Below are positions 51,997 through 61,057 of a stretch of 64,000 nt of DNA, one piece after another. Every line of letters starts with the position of its first letter. Positions within the stretch are counted from its first letter, which is position 1. Position numbers and translations under genes: made by a program. The stretch covers positions 5,642,001-5,706,000 of the forward strand of contig NZ_CP025624.1 in the NCBI RefSeq assembly GCF_002874965.1, given 5' to 3'. A model generated the notes under the pieces. The model had not been told where the DNA came from. It saw only the letters and a program-made list of their open reading frames with translations, and did no database searches. The DNA comes from Pseudomonas sp. NC02 (GTDB lineage Bacteria > Pseudomonadota > Gammaproteobacteria > Pseudomonadales > Pseudomonadaceae).

Positions 51997-54432
51997 GTGA
52001 ACACAGTAACCACTGACCCGGCTGGCGAAGCCGTGCCCGACTGTCCTTTACGCCCCGCCCGGATGCGGGCCGCGCTGCCACTGACCATGGCGTTGCTGTC
52101 GGCCGATGCCTGGGGCGACGCCTTCGACGCGCAAACCCTGCACCAGCGCGGTATCGACCCGGAACTGGCCTACCTGTTGCTGGACGCACCGCGCTACACC
52201 AGCGGCCGCCACGCCGTGAGCCTGACGGTGAACGGCCAGCGCCGTGGCCGCCTTGATGTTCAGTTCGACAGCCAGGGGGCGCTGTGCTTTGACCGCCCGC
52301 TGCTGGACGCCGCCGACCTGGTGATACCCGCGCCGCTGGGCGACAGCACCTGCCATGACTTCCTCGGCGAATACCCGCAAACCGTGGTGGAGCAAGACCC
52401 CGCCAGCCTGAGCGTGAGCCTGATGGTGCCCACCGATGCCCTGCGCCCGCGCCAACGTGAGCTGTCCGGTTATGAAACCGGAGGGTTCGCCGGCTTGCTC
52501 AACTACGACCTCACCGGTTTGTACAACCGTTATGGCGACGACGCCAGCCGCTTCGGCTCGGCCAATACCGAGCTGGGCTTCAACGCCGGCGACTGGATCG
52601 TGCGCAGCCGCCAGGTACAGACCTGGCAAGACTCCCGGTCCCGCAGTACCCACCTGGAAGCCTATGCCCAGCGCACCTTCGCCGAGCAGCAGGCGGTGTT
52701 GCAGGCCGGGCAGATCAACCTCTACAACCCGGTGCTGTCGTCCGCGCAGATCACCGGCATGCAGCTGTTTACCGAACAGGCCCTGCAGGACCAGGAACAG
52801 GGCTCGACCATCAGCGGCATCGCCAACAGCCCGGCCCAGGTCGAGGTGCGCCAGAACGGCGCGCTGATTCACTCCACGGTGGTGCCGGCCGGGCCGTTCT
52901 CGCTGACCGACGTGAGGCGCCTGAACACACGCTCGGACGTTGAAGTGACGGTCAAGGAAAGCACCGGCGAAGAGCGGCGCTTCACGGTGCCGGCGGCGAT
53001 GCTCGGCATCGGCTTGCCAGCCCCGGGTTACTCGTTGGGGGCGGGCCGGGTGCGCAATATCGGCGCTACACGGGGCGACGATCCATGGGTAATCAGCGGC
53101 GGCTGGAGCGGTGCGTTGAACCCGCGCCTGAGCCTGGGGGCCGGCGCGCTTGCCGCCGAAGACTACCGTGCCACGGGTGCCAGCCTCGGCCTGTTGCCGT
53201 GGCCAGACGGCCAGGTACAACTGTCGACCCAGATTGCCGATGCCCAACGCCTGGGTGAACGCGGCGTACAGACCGACCTGAGCCTGTCCCAGCGCCTGGG
53301 CCGACAATGGTCGATCACCGCCGGCGCCTCCCACCGCACCATGGGCTACCGGGAGCTGGAAGACGCCGCCTACTACGACTCACGGGACGACGAAGGTCGC
53401 CTCACCCGCTATCGCGACCAGCAGAGCCTGGCCCTGGGCTGGGCCCATCCATGGCTGGGTGCCTTCAATGCCGGCCTGTCGCGCACCACCACGTTCAACG
53501 GCGAAAACAGCAGCCGTGCCCTGGCCTCATGGGGCACCAGCGTGCGCGGCGTGTCGCTGTCGGCCAGTGCCGAGTGGCAGGTCAGCGGCCGGCAGAATAA
53601 CGAGAACGCGGTGTACCTGAACCTGAGCGTGCCACTGGGTGAGAACCGGCGTGGGCGCTCCTGGGTGCGCAACTCCGGTGGCGAGCATCGCATCGGCCTG
53701 GGGGTGAACGAGCAGGTCAACGATCAACTCAGTTACCGGGTCAGCGCCGAGCACGACAGCCGCGACCAACAAGTGGAATCCACCCTCGGCGTGTCCTATC
53801 TGCCGCGCTATGCACAACTGGACATGAACTACAGCCGCTCTGACGCCGAGCGCTCCAGCTACCAGGGCGGTGTGCGCGGTGCAGTGGTGGCCCACAGCGG
53901 TGGCGTGACCTTCTCGCCTTATCCGGTGCGCGAGACCTTTGCGCTGGTGTCTGTCGGCGATATGGCCGGGGTCAAGCTCACCACGCCCAGCGGCCCGGTG
54001 TGGACCGACTTCCAGGGCCAGGCCGTGGTACCGCAGGTGTCCGCCTACGGGCGCAGCCCCGTGGAAGTGCAAACCCAGTCGCTGCCGCGCAACGCCGATA
54101 TCAGCAACGGCCTGGCCGTCATCAGCGCCGGGCGCGGTGCGGTCGACCGCGTGGAATTCGGCGTGGCCCTGACCCGTCGTGCCTTGCTCACAGTGACCAC
54201 CGACCACGGCACGCCGCTGCCCCGTGGCGCCACGGTGAGTACCGTCGATGGCGAGTTCGTGACCCTGGTGCAGGAAGGCGGCCAGGTGTTCCTGCCGAAC
54301 GTACTGGACCCACGCCCCCTGTGGGTCAAGGCACCGGGCATGAGCCGCTGTGAACTGCAGGTTGAACTCGCGGAAAAAGCCGACCCGCAGGTGTATTTCG
54401 AAACCGCCCCGGCCCGCTGTGTGATGCCATGA
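51997..54432 (+). CDS. outer-membrane usher of the DUF1120 pilus system
   Basis: 811 aa. Usher features: FDAQTLHQRGIDPELAYLLLDAPRYTSGRHAVSLTVNGQRRG (N-terminal binding domain), YNPVLSSAQITGMQLFTEQALQ and SPAQVEVRQNGALIHSTVVPAGPFSLTDV (barrel and plug), and C-terminal domains with MSRCELQVELA and TAPARCVMP. It is well separated from the PapC-like usher of this window. A GTG start at 51997 is listed; ATG 52063 (MRAALPLTMALLSADAWGDA) gives a more typical signal peptide. Its end overlaps the next gene's first in-frame ATG. Confidence 0.88.
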   Translation: MNTVTTDPAGEAVPDCPLRPARMRAALPLTMALLSADAWGDAFDAQTLHQRGIDPELAYLLLDAPRYTSGRHAVSLTVNGQRRGRLDVQFDSQGALCFDRPLLDAADLVIPAPLGDSTCHDFLGEYPQTVVEQDPASLSVSLMVPTDALRPRQRELSGYETGGFAGLLNYDLTGLYNRYGDDASRFGSANTELGFNAGDWIVRSRQVQTWQDSRSRSTHLEAYAQRTFAEQQAVLQAGQINLYNPVLSSAQITGMQLFTEQALQDQEQGSTISGIANSPAQVEVRQNGALIHSTVVPAGPFSLTDVRRLNTRSDVEVTVKESTGEERRFTVPAAMLGIGLPAPGYSLGAGRVRNIGATRGDDPWVISGGWSGALNPRLSLGAGALAAEDYRATGASLGLLPWPDGQVQLSTQIADAQRLGERGVQTDLSLSQRLGRQWSITAGASHRTMGYRELEDAAYYDSRDDEGRLTRYRDQQSLALGWAHPWLGAFNAGLSRTTTFNGENSSRALASWGTSVRGVSLSASAEWQVSGRQNNENAVYLNLSVPLGENRRGRSWVRNSGGEHRIGLGVNEQVNDQLSYRVSAEHDSRDQQVESTLGVSYLPRYAQLDMNYSRSDAERSSYQGGVRGAVVAHSGGVTFSPYPVRETFALVSVGDMAGVKLTTPSGPVWTDFQGQAVVPQVSAYGRSPVEVQTQSLPRNADISNGLAVISAGRGAVDRVEFGVALTRRALLTVTTDHGTPLPRGATVSTVDGEFVTLVQEGGQVFLPNVLDPRPLWVKAPGMSRCELQVELAEKADPQVYFETAPARCVMP

Positions 54433-54443
54433 GGAAGACTGTG

Positions 54444-55571
54444 ATGAAGCGATTGTTACTGCTGGGATTGGCCCTGGGCGCCATCGTCCAGGGCCGGGCG
54501 CACGCCGACGAATGCCAACTGACCCTAAGCCAGTCGCGCCTGGATTTCGGCGTGATGAACCGCGCCGTGCAGCGCAACCCCGGCGCAGAAATCCTGCTGG
54601 GAGAACGCCGCCTGAGCCTCAACCTGAACTGCCCGACGCCCACCGATATGCACGTGTTCTACCGAGCCCTGGCCGCGACCGCCGAGCGCTACCGCTTTAC
54701 CGAGCGTGGCAGTTACCGCGTGCACATCGGCGATGCGGTACTCGACGGCCAGGCTGTTGAACTGGGGTTGACCAGCGGGCAAGGCCAGGCGCCCAGTGCC
54801 AGGGGCAGGACACTCGACTGGCGGCCCGACCAGGCCATCGTACCGTTGCGCGACGGTGCGCCGACCACCGGCAGCAGCTTCTCGGCGCAATTGCTGGTCA
54901 ATGCCTGGGCGCAGGCCGACGCCCTGCAAGTGCGCGACGCGGTGACCTGGGAAGCCAGCGGCTTGATCGACGCCGTCGCCAGCGGCCGCGCACGGGAGTT
55001 GTCGCTGCAAGCCGGCTTCGCTCCGGCGGCCTGCGAGACCACGCTGTCCAACGGCGGCATCATCGACTTTGGCCGTATGTGGTCCAGGAGCCTTAACACC
55101 GACAAGGAAACCGGGCTGGTCTCCCGCAGCCTGCTGCTGAGTATCGGCTGCGACGGCCCGACTCATTTCGCCTTGCGCATGCATGACAACCGCAAAGGCT
55201 CGGCCACCGGCGGCATCGACGAAACCGCCTACGGCCTGGGAGTGGACGACAGCCGTAATAAAATCGGCCGGTACTTCCTCTATTTCGACCCCTTCGACCT
55301 GCGCGCCGATGCCCTGCCCCAGGTATATCGCACCGACTCCACCACTGGCGGCGTGGCCTGGAGCAGTTCCAGCGCCTACCCCATTCCCATCGGCAGCAGC
55401 AGTTTGCTCGGCTTTACCGCTCTACCCGGCAGCAATGCCGGCCCGACCGCGATCCAGAACCTGAGTGGGCAGATCAGCGTGCGCGCCGTCCTGTCCCCCA
55501 TGAACAGCCTGGACCTGCGTACGGAAGTACTGCTCGACGGTTCGGGCACGATTGAAATCATCTACCTCTGA
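54444..55571 (+). CDS. two-domain DUF1120 protein, candidate tip adhesin
   Basis: 375 aa from ATG 54444, chosen because GAGGA lies eight bases upstream; ATG 54429 would overlap the usher by ATGA. After the signal (…GRAHADE) residues ~25-185 form a separate domain (CQLTLSQSRLDFGVMNRAVQ…LNLNCPTP) resembling a lectin- or pilin-like beta fold. A DUF1120 domain with CETTLSNGGIIDFGRMWSRSLN, IGCDGPTHFALRMHDNRKG and the C-terminal IEIIYL follows. A receptor-binding head fused to a subunit domain is the usual adhesin plan. Directly after the usher. Confidence 0.78.
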   Translation: MKRLLLLGLALGAIVQGRAHADECQLTLSQSRLDFGVMNRAVQRNPGAEILLGERRLSLNLNCPTPTDMHVFYRALAATAERYRFTERGSYRVHIGDAVLDGQAVELGLTSGQGQAPSARGRTLDWRPDQAIVPLRDGAPTTGSSFSAQLLVNAWAQADALQVRDAVTWEASGLIDAVASGRARELSLQAGFAPAACETTLSNGGIIDFGRMWSRSLNTDKETGLVSRSLLLSIGCDGPTHFALRMHDNRKGSATGGIDETAYGLGVDDSRNKIGRYFLYFDPFDLRADALPQVYRTDSTTGGVAWSSSSAYPIPIGSSSLLGFTALPGSNAGPTAIQNLSGQISVRAVLSPMNSLDLRTEVLLDGSGTIEIIYL

Positions 55572-55586
55572 TCAAGGAGTATGGTC

Positions 55587-56237
55587 ATGCACCTACGCCA
55601 GCTTTCTCTCGCAACACTTGCCCTGCTGACCCTCAGCAGCGGTGCCACGGCAGCCTCCAGTGTCGAACTCGGCGTCACCGGCTTGCTCACTCCCAGTGCC
55701 TGTACACCGGCGCTGTCGAGCAACGGGCTGATCGACTACGGCAAGATTTCCCAACAGGAGTTGAACATTGATCGCGGCAAACGCCTGCCGGTGCGCTACC
55801 TGAGCGTGACCATCAACTGCGAGGCAGCGACTCGCTACGCCCTGCGCATGAGCGACAACCGCGACGGCACCGCCAACGTCAACAGCGAAATCTACTACGG
55901 GCTGGGACTGGACCCGAGCGGCAACAAGATCGGGCTGTACTCCCTGACCTTCGACCCCAAACAGACGGTGATCGACAGCCTGCCGGAGGTTTACGGCACC
56001 GAGTCCACCAGCGGCGGGATCGCCTGGCGCACCGCCAACAGCAACCCGATCGACATCGGTTCGCGCAGCTTTCTCGGCTTTACCGACACCGTCGGCAGCA
56101 CCAGCGGGCCGACGGCCTTCCAGACGCTGAGCAGCCTGGTCAGGGTCGATACGGTGATCGCTGCCAAGAACAATCTCGACCTCAGCAGCGACGTGCATAT
56201 CGATGGTTCCAGCACTATGGAAGTGCTGTACCTCTAG
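55587..56237 (+). CDS. DUF1120 fimbrial-type subunit 6
   Basis: 216 aa from ATG 55587 (AAGGAG seven bases before it; ATG 55581 lies too close to that site). Signal peptide to SSGATAAS, then VELGVTGLLTPSACTPALSSNGLIDYGKISQQELN, second Cys in VTINCEAATRYALRMSDNRDG and C-terminal MEVLYL. It is most similar to the DUF1120 half of the preceding gene (both contain DPSGNKIG/DDSRNKIG, PQVY/PEVYGT(E/D)ST and SxFLGFT), so the pair arose by duplication. It may be the adaptor for the tip protein. Confidence 0.8.
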   Translation: MHLRQLSLATLALLTLSSGATAASSVELGVTGLLTPSACTPALSSNGLIDYGKISQQELNIDRGKRLPVRYLSVTINCEAATRYALRMSDNRDGTANVNSEIYYGLGLDPSGNKIGLYSLTFDPKQTVIDSLPEVYGTESTSGGIAWRTANSNPIDIGSRSFLGFTDTVGSTSGPTAFQTLSSLVRVDTVIAAKNNLDLSSDVHIDGSSTMEVLYL

Positions 56238-57514
56238 ACCTTTTCGCTGGTCACGCCGACATACCGCGCACGCCCGGCGCCCAACCCCGCGATGATCGCG
56301 CCCAGGCCGATCACCGCGAAAATCCAGCCGGTGGCGTTCCAGCCACCGGTCCAGTCATGCACCAGCCCGACCGCGAACGGCCCCATGGACGCCAGGGTGT
56401 AGCCGATGCCCTGGGCCATGCTCGACAGGTTGGCGGCTACATGGGCGTCCCGTGAACGCAGCACGATCAAGGTCAGCGCCAGGCTGAAAGTGCCACCCTG
56501 GCCCAGGCCCAGCAATATCGCCCAGCCCCACAAACCGTCCAGCGGTGCATACAGGCAACCGAACAGGCCGCCCAGGGTCAGCACCATCACCACCACGATG
56601 GCCAGGCGCTGGTCCTTGCCGCGGGTGGCCAGCCAGGGCGCAGCCAGGGAACTGGCCAGTTGCACAATCACCGAACCGGAAAGCACCAGGCCCGCCTGGG
56701 TGGCGCTCAGGCCACGGCCGATCAGGATCGACGGCAGCCAGCCAAACACAATGTACGCCAGGGAGGATTGCAGGCCCATGTACAGGGTCACCTGCCAGGC
56801 CAGCGGATCACGCAACAAGCCCTTCACGCGATAGGCCACCTGGTGCGCGCCGTGTTTCTGGCCGACCTGTGGCAACCAGAACAACGCCGCGACCAACGCC
56901 GGGAGAATCCAGAACCCCAGGCCGATGTTCCAGCTGTCGCCGAAGTAATGACTCAGGGGCACCGTGGATCCCGCCGCCAGCGCTGCACCCAGGCACAGGG
57001 CCATGGTGTACACGCCAGTCATGGTGCCGGCCTGTTTGGCGAAATCGCGCTTGACGATACCGGGCAACAGCACCCCGATGATGCCGATACTCGCGCCCGC
57101 CAGCAGGCTGCCGGCGAACAGCCCGGCCTCACCGAATGAACTGCGCAGGATGATGCCGCCGGCCAGGGTCAGCAGAATGCCCAGCACCACCCGCTCGGCG
57201 CCAAAACGTCGGGCCAGGATCGGAGCCAGTGGCGCGAACAGGCCCAGGCACAACACGGGCAACGTCGTCAGCAACCCGGCCTTGGCCGCCGAGAGACCCA
57301 GGCTGTGGGAGACCTCAGCGAGCAGCGGCGCCATGCTCGACAACGCCGGGCGCAGGTTCAGCGCCACCAGGATCAGGCCCAACAGCAACAACCACGGACG
57401 GCTTACCACCGGCGGGCTGTGCTGGACCTCATCGTCATCGGCTTCGGCGTCGATCAGCAGTTCATCAAGGGCATTTTCTGAACGGGGCATGGTGGTCTCG
57501 GGTTCAAGGTTCAT
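56234..57514 (-). CDS. MFS transporter, CynX/NimT family
   Basis: 426 aa with twelve membrane helices preceded by a ~40-residue acidic cytoplasmic tail (LIDAEADDDEVQHSPP). Family wording: LVALNLRPALSSMAPLLAEV, LLTTLPVLCLGLFAPLAPILARRFG, VLLPGIVKRDFAKQAGTMTGVYTMALCLGAA and GQGGTFSLALTLIVLRS match the CynX/NimT group (cyanate, nitroimidazole and related small-molecule transport). It overlaps the end of the GntR-type gene by 11 bp; an internal ATG at 57490 is an alternative start. Probably controlled by that regulator. Confidence 0.88.
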   Translation of the reverse strand: MNLEPETTMPRSENALDELLIDAEADDDEVQHSPPVVSRPWLLLLGLILVALNLRPALSSMAPLLAEVSHSLGLSAAKAGLLTTLPVLCLGLFAPLAPILARRFGAERVVLGILLTLAGGIILRSSFGEAGLFAGSLLAGASIGIIGVLLPGIVKRDFAKQAGTMTGVYTMALCLGAALAAGSTVPLSHYFGDSWNIGLGFWILPALVAALFWLPQVGQKHGAHQVAYRVKGLLRDPLAWQVTLYMGLQSSLAYIVFGWLPSILIGRGLSATQAGLVLSGSVIVQLASSLAAPWLATRGKDQRLAIVVVMVLTLGGLFGCLYAPLDGLWGWAILLGLGQGGTFSLALTLIVLRSRDAHVAANLSSMAQGIGYTLASMGPFAVGLVHDWTGGWNATGWIFAVIGLGAIIAGLGAGRARYVGVTSEKV

Positions 57515-58163
57515 TGATCAACTGCCGGGACAGGGCCTTGGCGCGTTCCGGGTCCTGTTGCTCCACGGCATCGAGCAAGGCGCCGTGCAGGTCGAATACC
57601 GCTTGCCGGCGCGGCTGGATATTCAGGGTCTGGCGCAGTTGCGCGCCGACAATGCTCGAGAAGTACTGATACAGCTCGCTCAAGGCCGGGTTGTGGGCCG
57701 CGTCCACCAGGCGTTTGTGGAACACCAGGTCGCAGCTGATGTAGTGCTCAAGATCACCGTGGTAATGGTCGCCGCTGGCGTTGAGGGCCGCGCGCAAAGC
57801 GACCAGGTCTTCATCGGTGCGGCGCAACGCGGCCAAGCCGACTGCCTCGACTTCAAGAATCTGCCGCGTCTCCTGCGCCTGAGCCAGGGTGCAGTGGGAC
57901 AAGGCTTTCATCGCGCCCAGCGGGTCGGTCATGGAGCGCAAATAGCTGCCGTCGCCCTGGCGGATCTCGATCAACCCGGAGAATGCCAATACGCGCATGG
58001 CTTCACGCACGGTGTTGCGGCTGATCCCCAACTCGGCAGACAACTCGGGCTCGGTGGGCAGGCGTTCGCCGATGGCCCATACGCCTTGGGTGATGCGCTG
58101 GCGCAACTGTTCGAGGGCTTGATCGACGAGGGAGCGTTTGATCAGGGGGGCGATGTCTGTCAT
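57504..58163 (-). CDS. GntR-family regulator, FadR/FCD subfamily
   Basis: 219 aa from ATG 58163 (AAAGGA upstream). Winged helix with VDQALEQLRQRITQGVWAIGERLPTEPELSAELGISRNTVREAMRVLAFSGLIEIRQGDGSYLR, then a helical FCD ligand domain (~85-215) whose metal-binding residues are plausible in DLVFHKRLVDAAHNP and VFDLHGALLDAV. It probably binds the palindrome at 58176-58196 over its own leader and controls the co-transcribed MFS exporter. Effector not deducible. Confidence 0.9.
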   Translation of the reverse strand: MTDIAPLIKRSLVDQALEQLRQRITQGVWAIGERLPTEPELSAELGISRNTVREAMRVLAFSGLIEIRQGDGSYLRSMTDPLGAMKALSHCTLAQAQETRQILEVEAVGLAALRRTDEDLVALRAALNASGDHYHGDLEHYISCDLVFHKRLVDAAHNPALSELYQYFSSIVGAQLRQTLNIQPRRQAVFDLHGALLDAVEQQDPERAKALSRQLINEP

Positions 58164-58175
58164 GGGTTTCGTCCT

Positions 58176-58196
58176 TTCATCCAATCATAGGATGAA
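58176..58196. promoter_or_regulatory. perfect palindrome, candidate GntR operator
   Basis: TTCATCC-N7-GGATGAA (spacer AATCATA), 13 bp before the GntR-type start codon and overlapping its ribosome site region. FCD-type regulators usually bind such short dyads in their own leader; ligand release would then open both this gene and the MFS gene. Confidence 0.7.
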
Positions 58197-58283
58197 TTTT
58201 CCCACAGCCTATTCGGAGTTGCCTACAAAGGCAACGCACTAGGGTTCTTGGGCAGGCAAAGGAGCAGTATTTTCGATTGGTAA

Positions 58284-58304
58284 AATTACCCTCAGAGGGT
58301 AATT
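58284..58304. promoter_or_regulatory. perfect palindrome, MqsA operator
   Basis: AATTACCCT-CAG-AGGGTAATT, 19 bp before mqsR. E. coli MqsA recognises AACCT-N3-AGGTT-type dyads; the same arm spacing (three bases) and the position make this the autoregulatory site. Confidence 0.82.
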
Positions 58305-58322
58305 ATTGGACTCAGGTGTCTT

Positions 58323-58634
58323 ATGGAAAAGTACACACCTCATTACGATCTGGCGGTGATAAAGGCGGATGTCAGGCGGCTTGGAAAGCAAGCATTTACT
58401 CAAAGCGCACGCCGTTGCGGCGAGGATCTTGATTTAAGCATCGAACAAATGCAGGCAGTCATTTTCGAGTTGAAAAACACGATGTTGTACAAGTCGATGA
58501 CCACTCATGACGACCATCGAGTTTGGCAAGATGTGTATCACATTCACTCACATGATCTGGAGATCTACATCAAGGTGACCTACCGCACGGATGGTAAACC
58601 TCCGGTGATCTCCTTCAAGGAGAAAAACCCATGA
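58323..58634 (+). CDS. mqsR: toxin MqsR (mRNA interferase)
   Basis: 103 aa, close to the 98 aa of E. coli MqsR. MEKYTPHYDLAVIKADVRRLGKQAFTQSARRCGEDL, MQAVIFELKNTMLYKSMTTHDDHRVWQDVYHI and LEIYIKVTYRTDGKPPVISFKEK match the family, including the Lys and Tyr residues around NTMLYKSMT and the C-terminal VISFKEK. MqsR cleaves mRNA at GCU/GCA. The gene order toxin before antitoxin and the ATGA overlap with mqsA are those of mqsRA. Confidence 0.93.
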   Translation: MEKYTPHYDLAVIKADVRRLGKQAFTQSARRCGEDLDLSIEQMQAVIFELKNTMLYKSMTTHDDHRVWQDVYHIHSHDLEIYIKVTYRTDGKPPVISFKEKNP

Positions 58635-59113
58635 AAACAGAGCAATGCTTCAGCTGCGGCAGGCATGACGGAATGCATCACTTCTCAGGACGTAGCGAAA
58701 CATCGGAAGTCAAAGGTTTGCATCGCCGTATAGACGATCTGTCTGGATGGGAGTGCCAGGCATGTGGAGAGGTGATCCTGGACCCCGAAGACGCGGAACG
58801 CTATTCAGACCACTGCGATGAAATCGTTCACAGTTTCAGGCAGATGGTCGGCACCGAGATGAAGCGCATACGCCGCAAACTGCACCTTTCACAAAAAGAA
58901 ACGGTACAACTGCTATCGGGTGGCGGCCACAACGCCTTATCTCGCTACGAGCGCGGTGAGGTATTGCCCCCCAAATCCCTGGTAGTCCTGATGCGTTTGC
59001 TTGAGCGTCACCCCCACTTGCTGGTCGAAGCAAAAATCCTGAGTGAAGGCGCAGATCTTCGCAATTCCGTGCATACGGTACATAAAGAGCACGAGACCCT
59101 GACGACAACTTGA
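58631..59113 (+). CDS. mqsA: antitoxin MqsA (Zn-finger HTH regulator)
   Basis: 160 aa, longer than E. coli MqsA (131). The N-terminal zinc domain has Cys6/Cys9 (CFSCG) and Cys42/Cys45 (CQACGE), binding the toxin. The C-terminal XRE HTH is RIRRKLHLSQKETVQLLSGGGHNALSRYERGEVLPPKSLVVLMRLLERHPHLL. It binds the dyad at 58284-58304 and neutralises MqsR. The extra C-terminal ~25 residues (SEGADLRNSVHTVHKEHETLTTT) are not part of the known fold. Confidence 0.93.
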   Translation: MKTEQCFSCGRHDGMHHFSGRSETSEVKGLHRRIDDLSGWECQACGEVILDPEDAERYSDHCDEIVHSFRQMVGTEMKRIRRKLHLSQKETVQLLSGGGHNALSRYERGEVLPPKSLVVLMRLLERHPHLLVEAKILSEGADLRNSVHTVHKEHETLTTT

Positions 59114-59124
59114 TTGATGGCAAA

Positions 59125-59153
59125 AATAAACCCGGCACCAGGCCGGGTTTATT
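59125..59153. terminator. bidirectional rho-independent terminator between mqsA and aapP
   Basis: Stem AATAAACCCGG / CCGGGTTTATT with a 7-base loop. T-rich flanks on both sides serve the convergent mqsA (plus) and aap (minus) transcripts. Confidence 0.88.
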
Positions 59154-59174
59154 GTTTCAAGCATCACTCATCGA

Positions 59175-59939
59175 TCAATGCAGAATCTGGCTCAAGAACA
59201 ACTTGGTCCGATCATTCTGCGGGTTGTCGAAGAAGTCATTCGGCGCCGCCTGTTCAACGATCTCGCCCTTGTCCATGAAGATCACGCGGTTGGCCACGGT
59301 GCGCGCGAAGCCCATTTCGTGGGTCACGCAGAGCATGGTCATGCCGTCTTCCGCCAGGCCGATCATGGTGTCCAGTACCTCTTTCACCATTTCCGGATCG
59401 AGCGCCGAGGTCGGCTCATCGAACAGCATGATTTTCGGCTTCATGCACAGCGCACGGGCAATCGCCACGCGCTGTTGCTGGCCGCCGGACAACTGCCCCG
59501 GAAACTTGTGGGCCTGCTCCGGAATACGCACGCGCTCAAGGTAGTGCATGGCAATTTCTTCAGCCTTGCGCTTGGGCATCTTGCGTACCCACATCGGGGC
59601 CAGCGTGCAGTTCTGCAGGATGGTCAGGTGCGGGAACAGGTTGAAGTGCTGGAACACCATGCCGACTTCGCGGCGGATCGCTTCGATCTGCTTGAGGTCG
59701 TTGGTCAGTTCCACGCCATCGACCACGATGCGGCCCTGCTGGTGCTCTTCCAGGCGGTTGAGGCAGCGGATGGTGGTGGACTTGCCGGAACCCGACGGGC
59801 CGCACAGCACGATACGCTCGCCCTGCTTGACGTTCAGGTTGATGTCTTTCAACACATGGAACTGGCCGTACCACTTGTTGACGCCCTGCATCTGAATAAT
59901 GCCTTCAGGGCTCACAGGCTGTTTGATCGCTTCACTCAT
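59175..59939 (-). CDS. aapP: general L-amino acid ABC transporter ATPase AapP
   Basis: 254 aa from ATG 59939. Walker [11 protein letters not shown]-loop [11 protein letters not shown], signature [15 protein letters not shown], Walker [15 protein letters not shown] and the switch His in VTHEMGFA. It powers import by the AapQM permease pair. Last gene of aapJQMP, 10 bp after aapM, before the terminator. Confidence 0.95.
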   Translation of the reverse strand: MSEAIKQPVSPEGIIQMQGVNKWYGQFHVLKDINLNVKQGERIVLCGPSGSGKSTTIRCLNRLEEHQQGRIVVDGVELTNDLKQIEAIRREVGMVFQHFNLFPHLTILQNCTLAPMWVRKMPKRKAEEIAMHYLERVRIPEQAHKFPGQLSGGQQQRVAIARALCMKPKIMLFDEPTSALDPEMVKEVLDTMIGLAEDGMTMLCVTHEMGFARTVANRVIFMDKGEIVEQAAPNDFFDNPQNDRTKLFLSQILH

Positions 59940-59949
59940 CACAACACTC

Positions 59950-61047
59950 CTAACGCTTGTGGCCTGTGTCCAGCTTGTGTTCCAAATGAATGGAATAGCG
60001 GGACATACCAAAACAGAAAATCCAGAACACCAGGGCGGCGAACACGTAGCCTTCAGTGGCCATGCCCAACCATTTCGGGTCGGCGGCGGCTTGCTTGACG
60101 CTGTTGAGCAGGTCGAACAGGCCGATAATGATCACCAGGCTAGTGTCCTTGAACAACGCGATAAACGTGTTGACGATGCCCGGGATCACCATCTTCAGTG
60201 CCTGGGGCAAAATCACCAGGCCCATGCTGCGCCAGTAACCCAGGCCCATCGCGGCCGCAGCCTCGTATTGGCCCTTGGGAATCGCCTGCAAGCCACCGCG
60301 TACCACTTCGGCCACATAGGCCGACTGGAACAGGATCACGCCGATCAAGGCCCGCAGCAATTTGTCGATGCCCATGCCTTCCGGCAGGAACAGCGGCAAC
60401 ATTACCGACGACATGAACAGCACGGTGATCAACGGCACGCCGCGCCAGAACTCGATGAAGGTCACGCAGACCACACGAATCGCCGGCATGTTCGAACGCC
60501 GACCCAACGCCAGCACGATGCCCAGCGGCAAGGCCCCGGCAATGCCGACGGTGGCGATCACCAGGGTCAGCATCAAGCCGCCCCACTGGCTGGTGGCCAC
60601 GTTGGTCATGCCGAAGATCCCGCCGTGCAGCAGGAAGTAGGCAACGATCGGGTACACCACCAAAAAGCTCAGGCCGTAGACCGCCTTGCGCGTGAAGCGC
60701 GAGATGAACAACGGCGCCACACCCACGATGGCCAGCCACACGGTCAGGTCGACACGCCAGCGCAGGTCGCCGGGGTAATAGCCGTACATGAACTGCCCGA
60801 AGCGCTGTTGGATAAACACCCAGCAGGCGCCCTCCTTGGTGCAGTCGGCGCGGGTGGTACCGACCCAGTTTGCATCGAGGATCGCCCAGTGCAGGATCGG
60901 CGGCACGACCAGGTAGATCAGGTAGAACGCCAGCAATGTCAGCAGGGTGTTGAGCCAGCTGGAAAACAGGTTGGCGCGCATCCATGCCATCGGCCCGAAC
61001 ACTTTGTTCGGTGGCGGCATATCAGGTTTGAAAGTATGCGTACTCAT
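59950..61047 (-). CDS. aapM: amino acid ABC transporter permease AapM
   Basis: 365 aa, membrane-spanning, with the HisM-type ABC coupling motif [47 protein letters not shown]. The first ~120 residues hold helices and a periplasmic loop ([34 protein letters not shown]) typical of AapM. It pairs with AapQ. 10 bp downstream of aapQ. Confidence 0.94.
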   Translation of the reverse strand: MSTHTFKPDMPPPNKVFGPMAWMRANLFSSWLNTLLTLLAFYLIYLVVPPILHWAILDANWVGTTRADCTKEGACWVFIQQRFGQFMYGYYPGDLRWRVDLTVWLAIVGVAPLFISRFTRKAVYGLSFLVVYPIVAYFLLHGGIFGMTNVATSQWGGLMLTLVIATVGIAGALPLGIVLALGRRSNMPAIRVVCVTFIEFWRGVPLITVLFMSSVMLPLFLPEGMGIDKLLRALIGVILFQSAYVAEVVRGGLQAIPKGQYEAAAAMGLGYWRSMGLVILPQALKMVIPGIVNTFIALFKDTSLVIIIGLFDLLNSVKQAAADPKWLGMATEGYVFAALVFWIFCFGMSRYSIHLEHKLDTGHKR

Positions 61048-61057
61048 GCAGGTTTCC

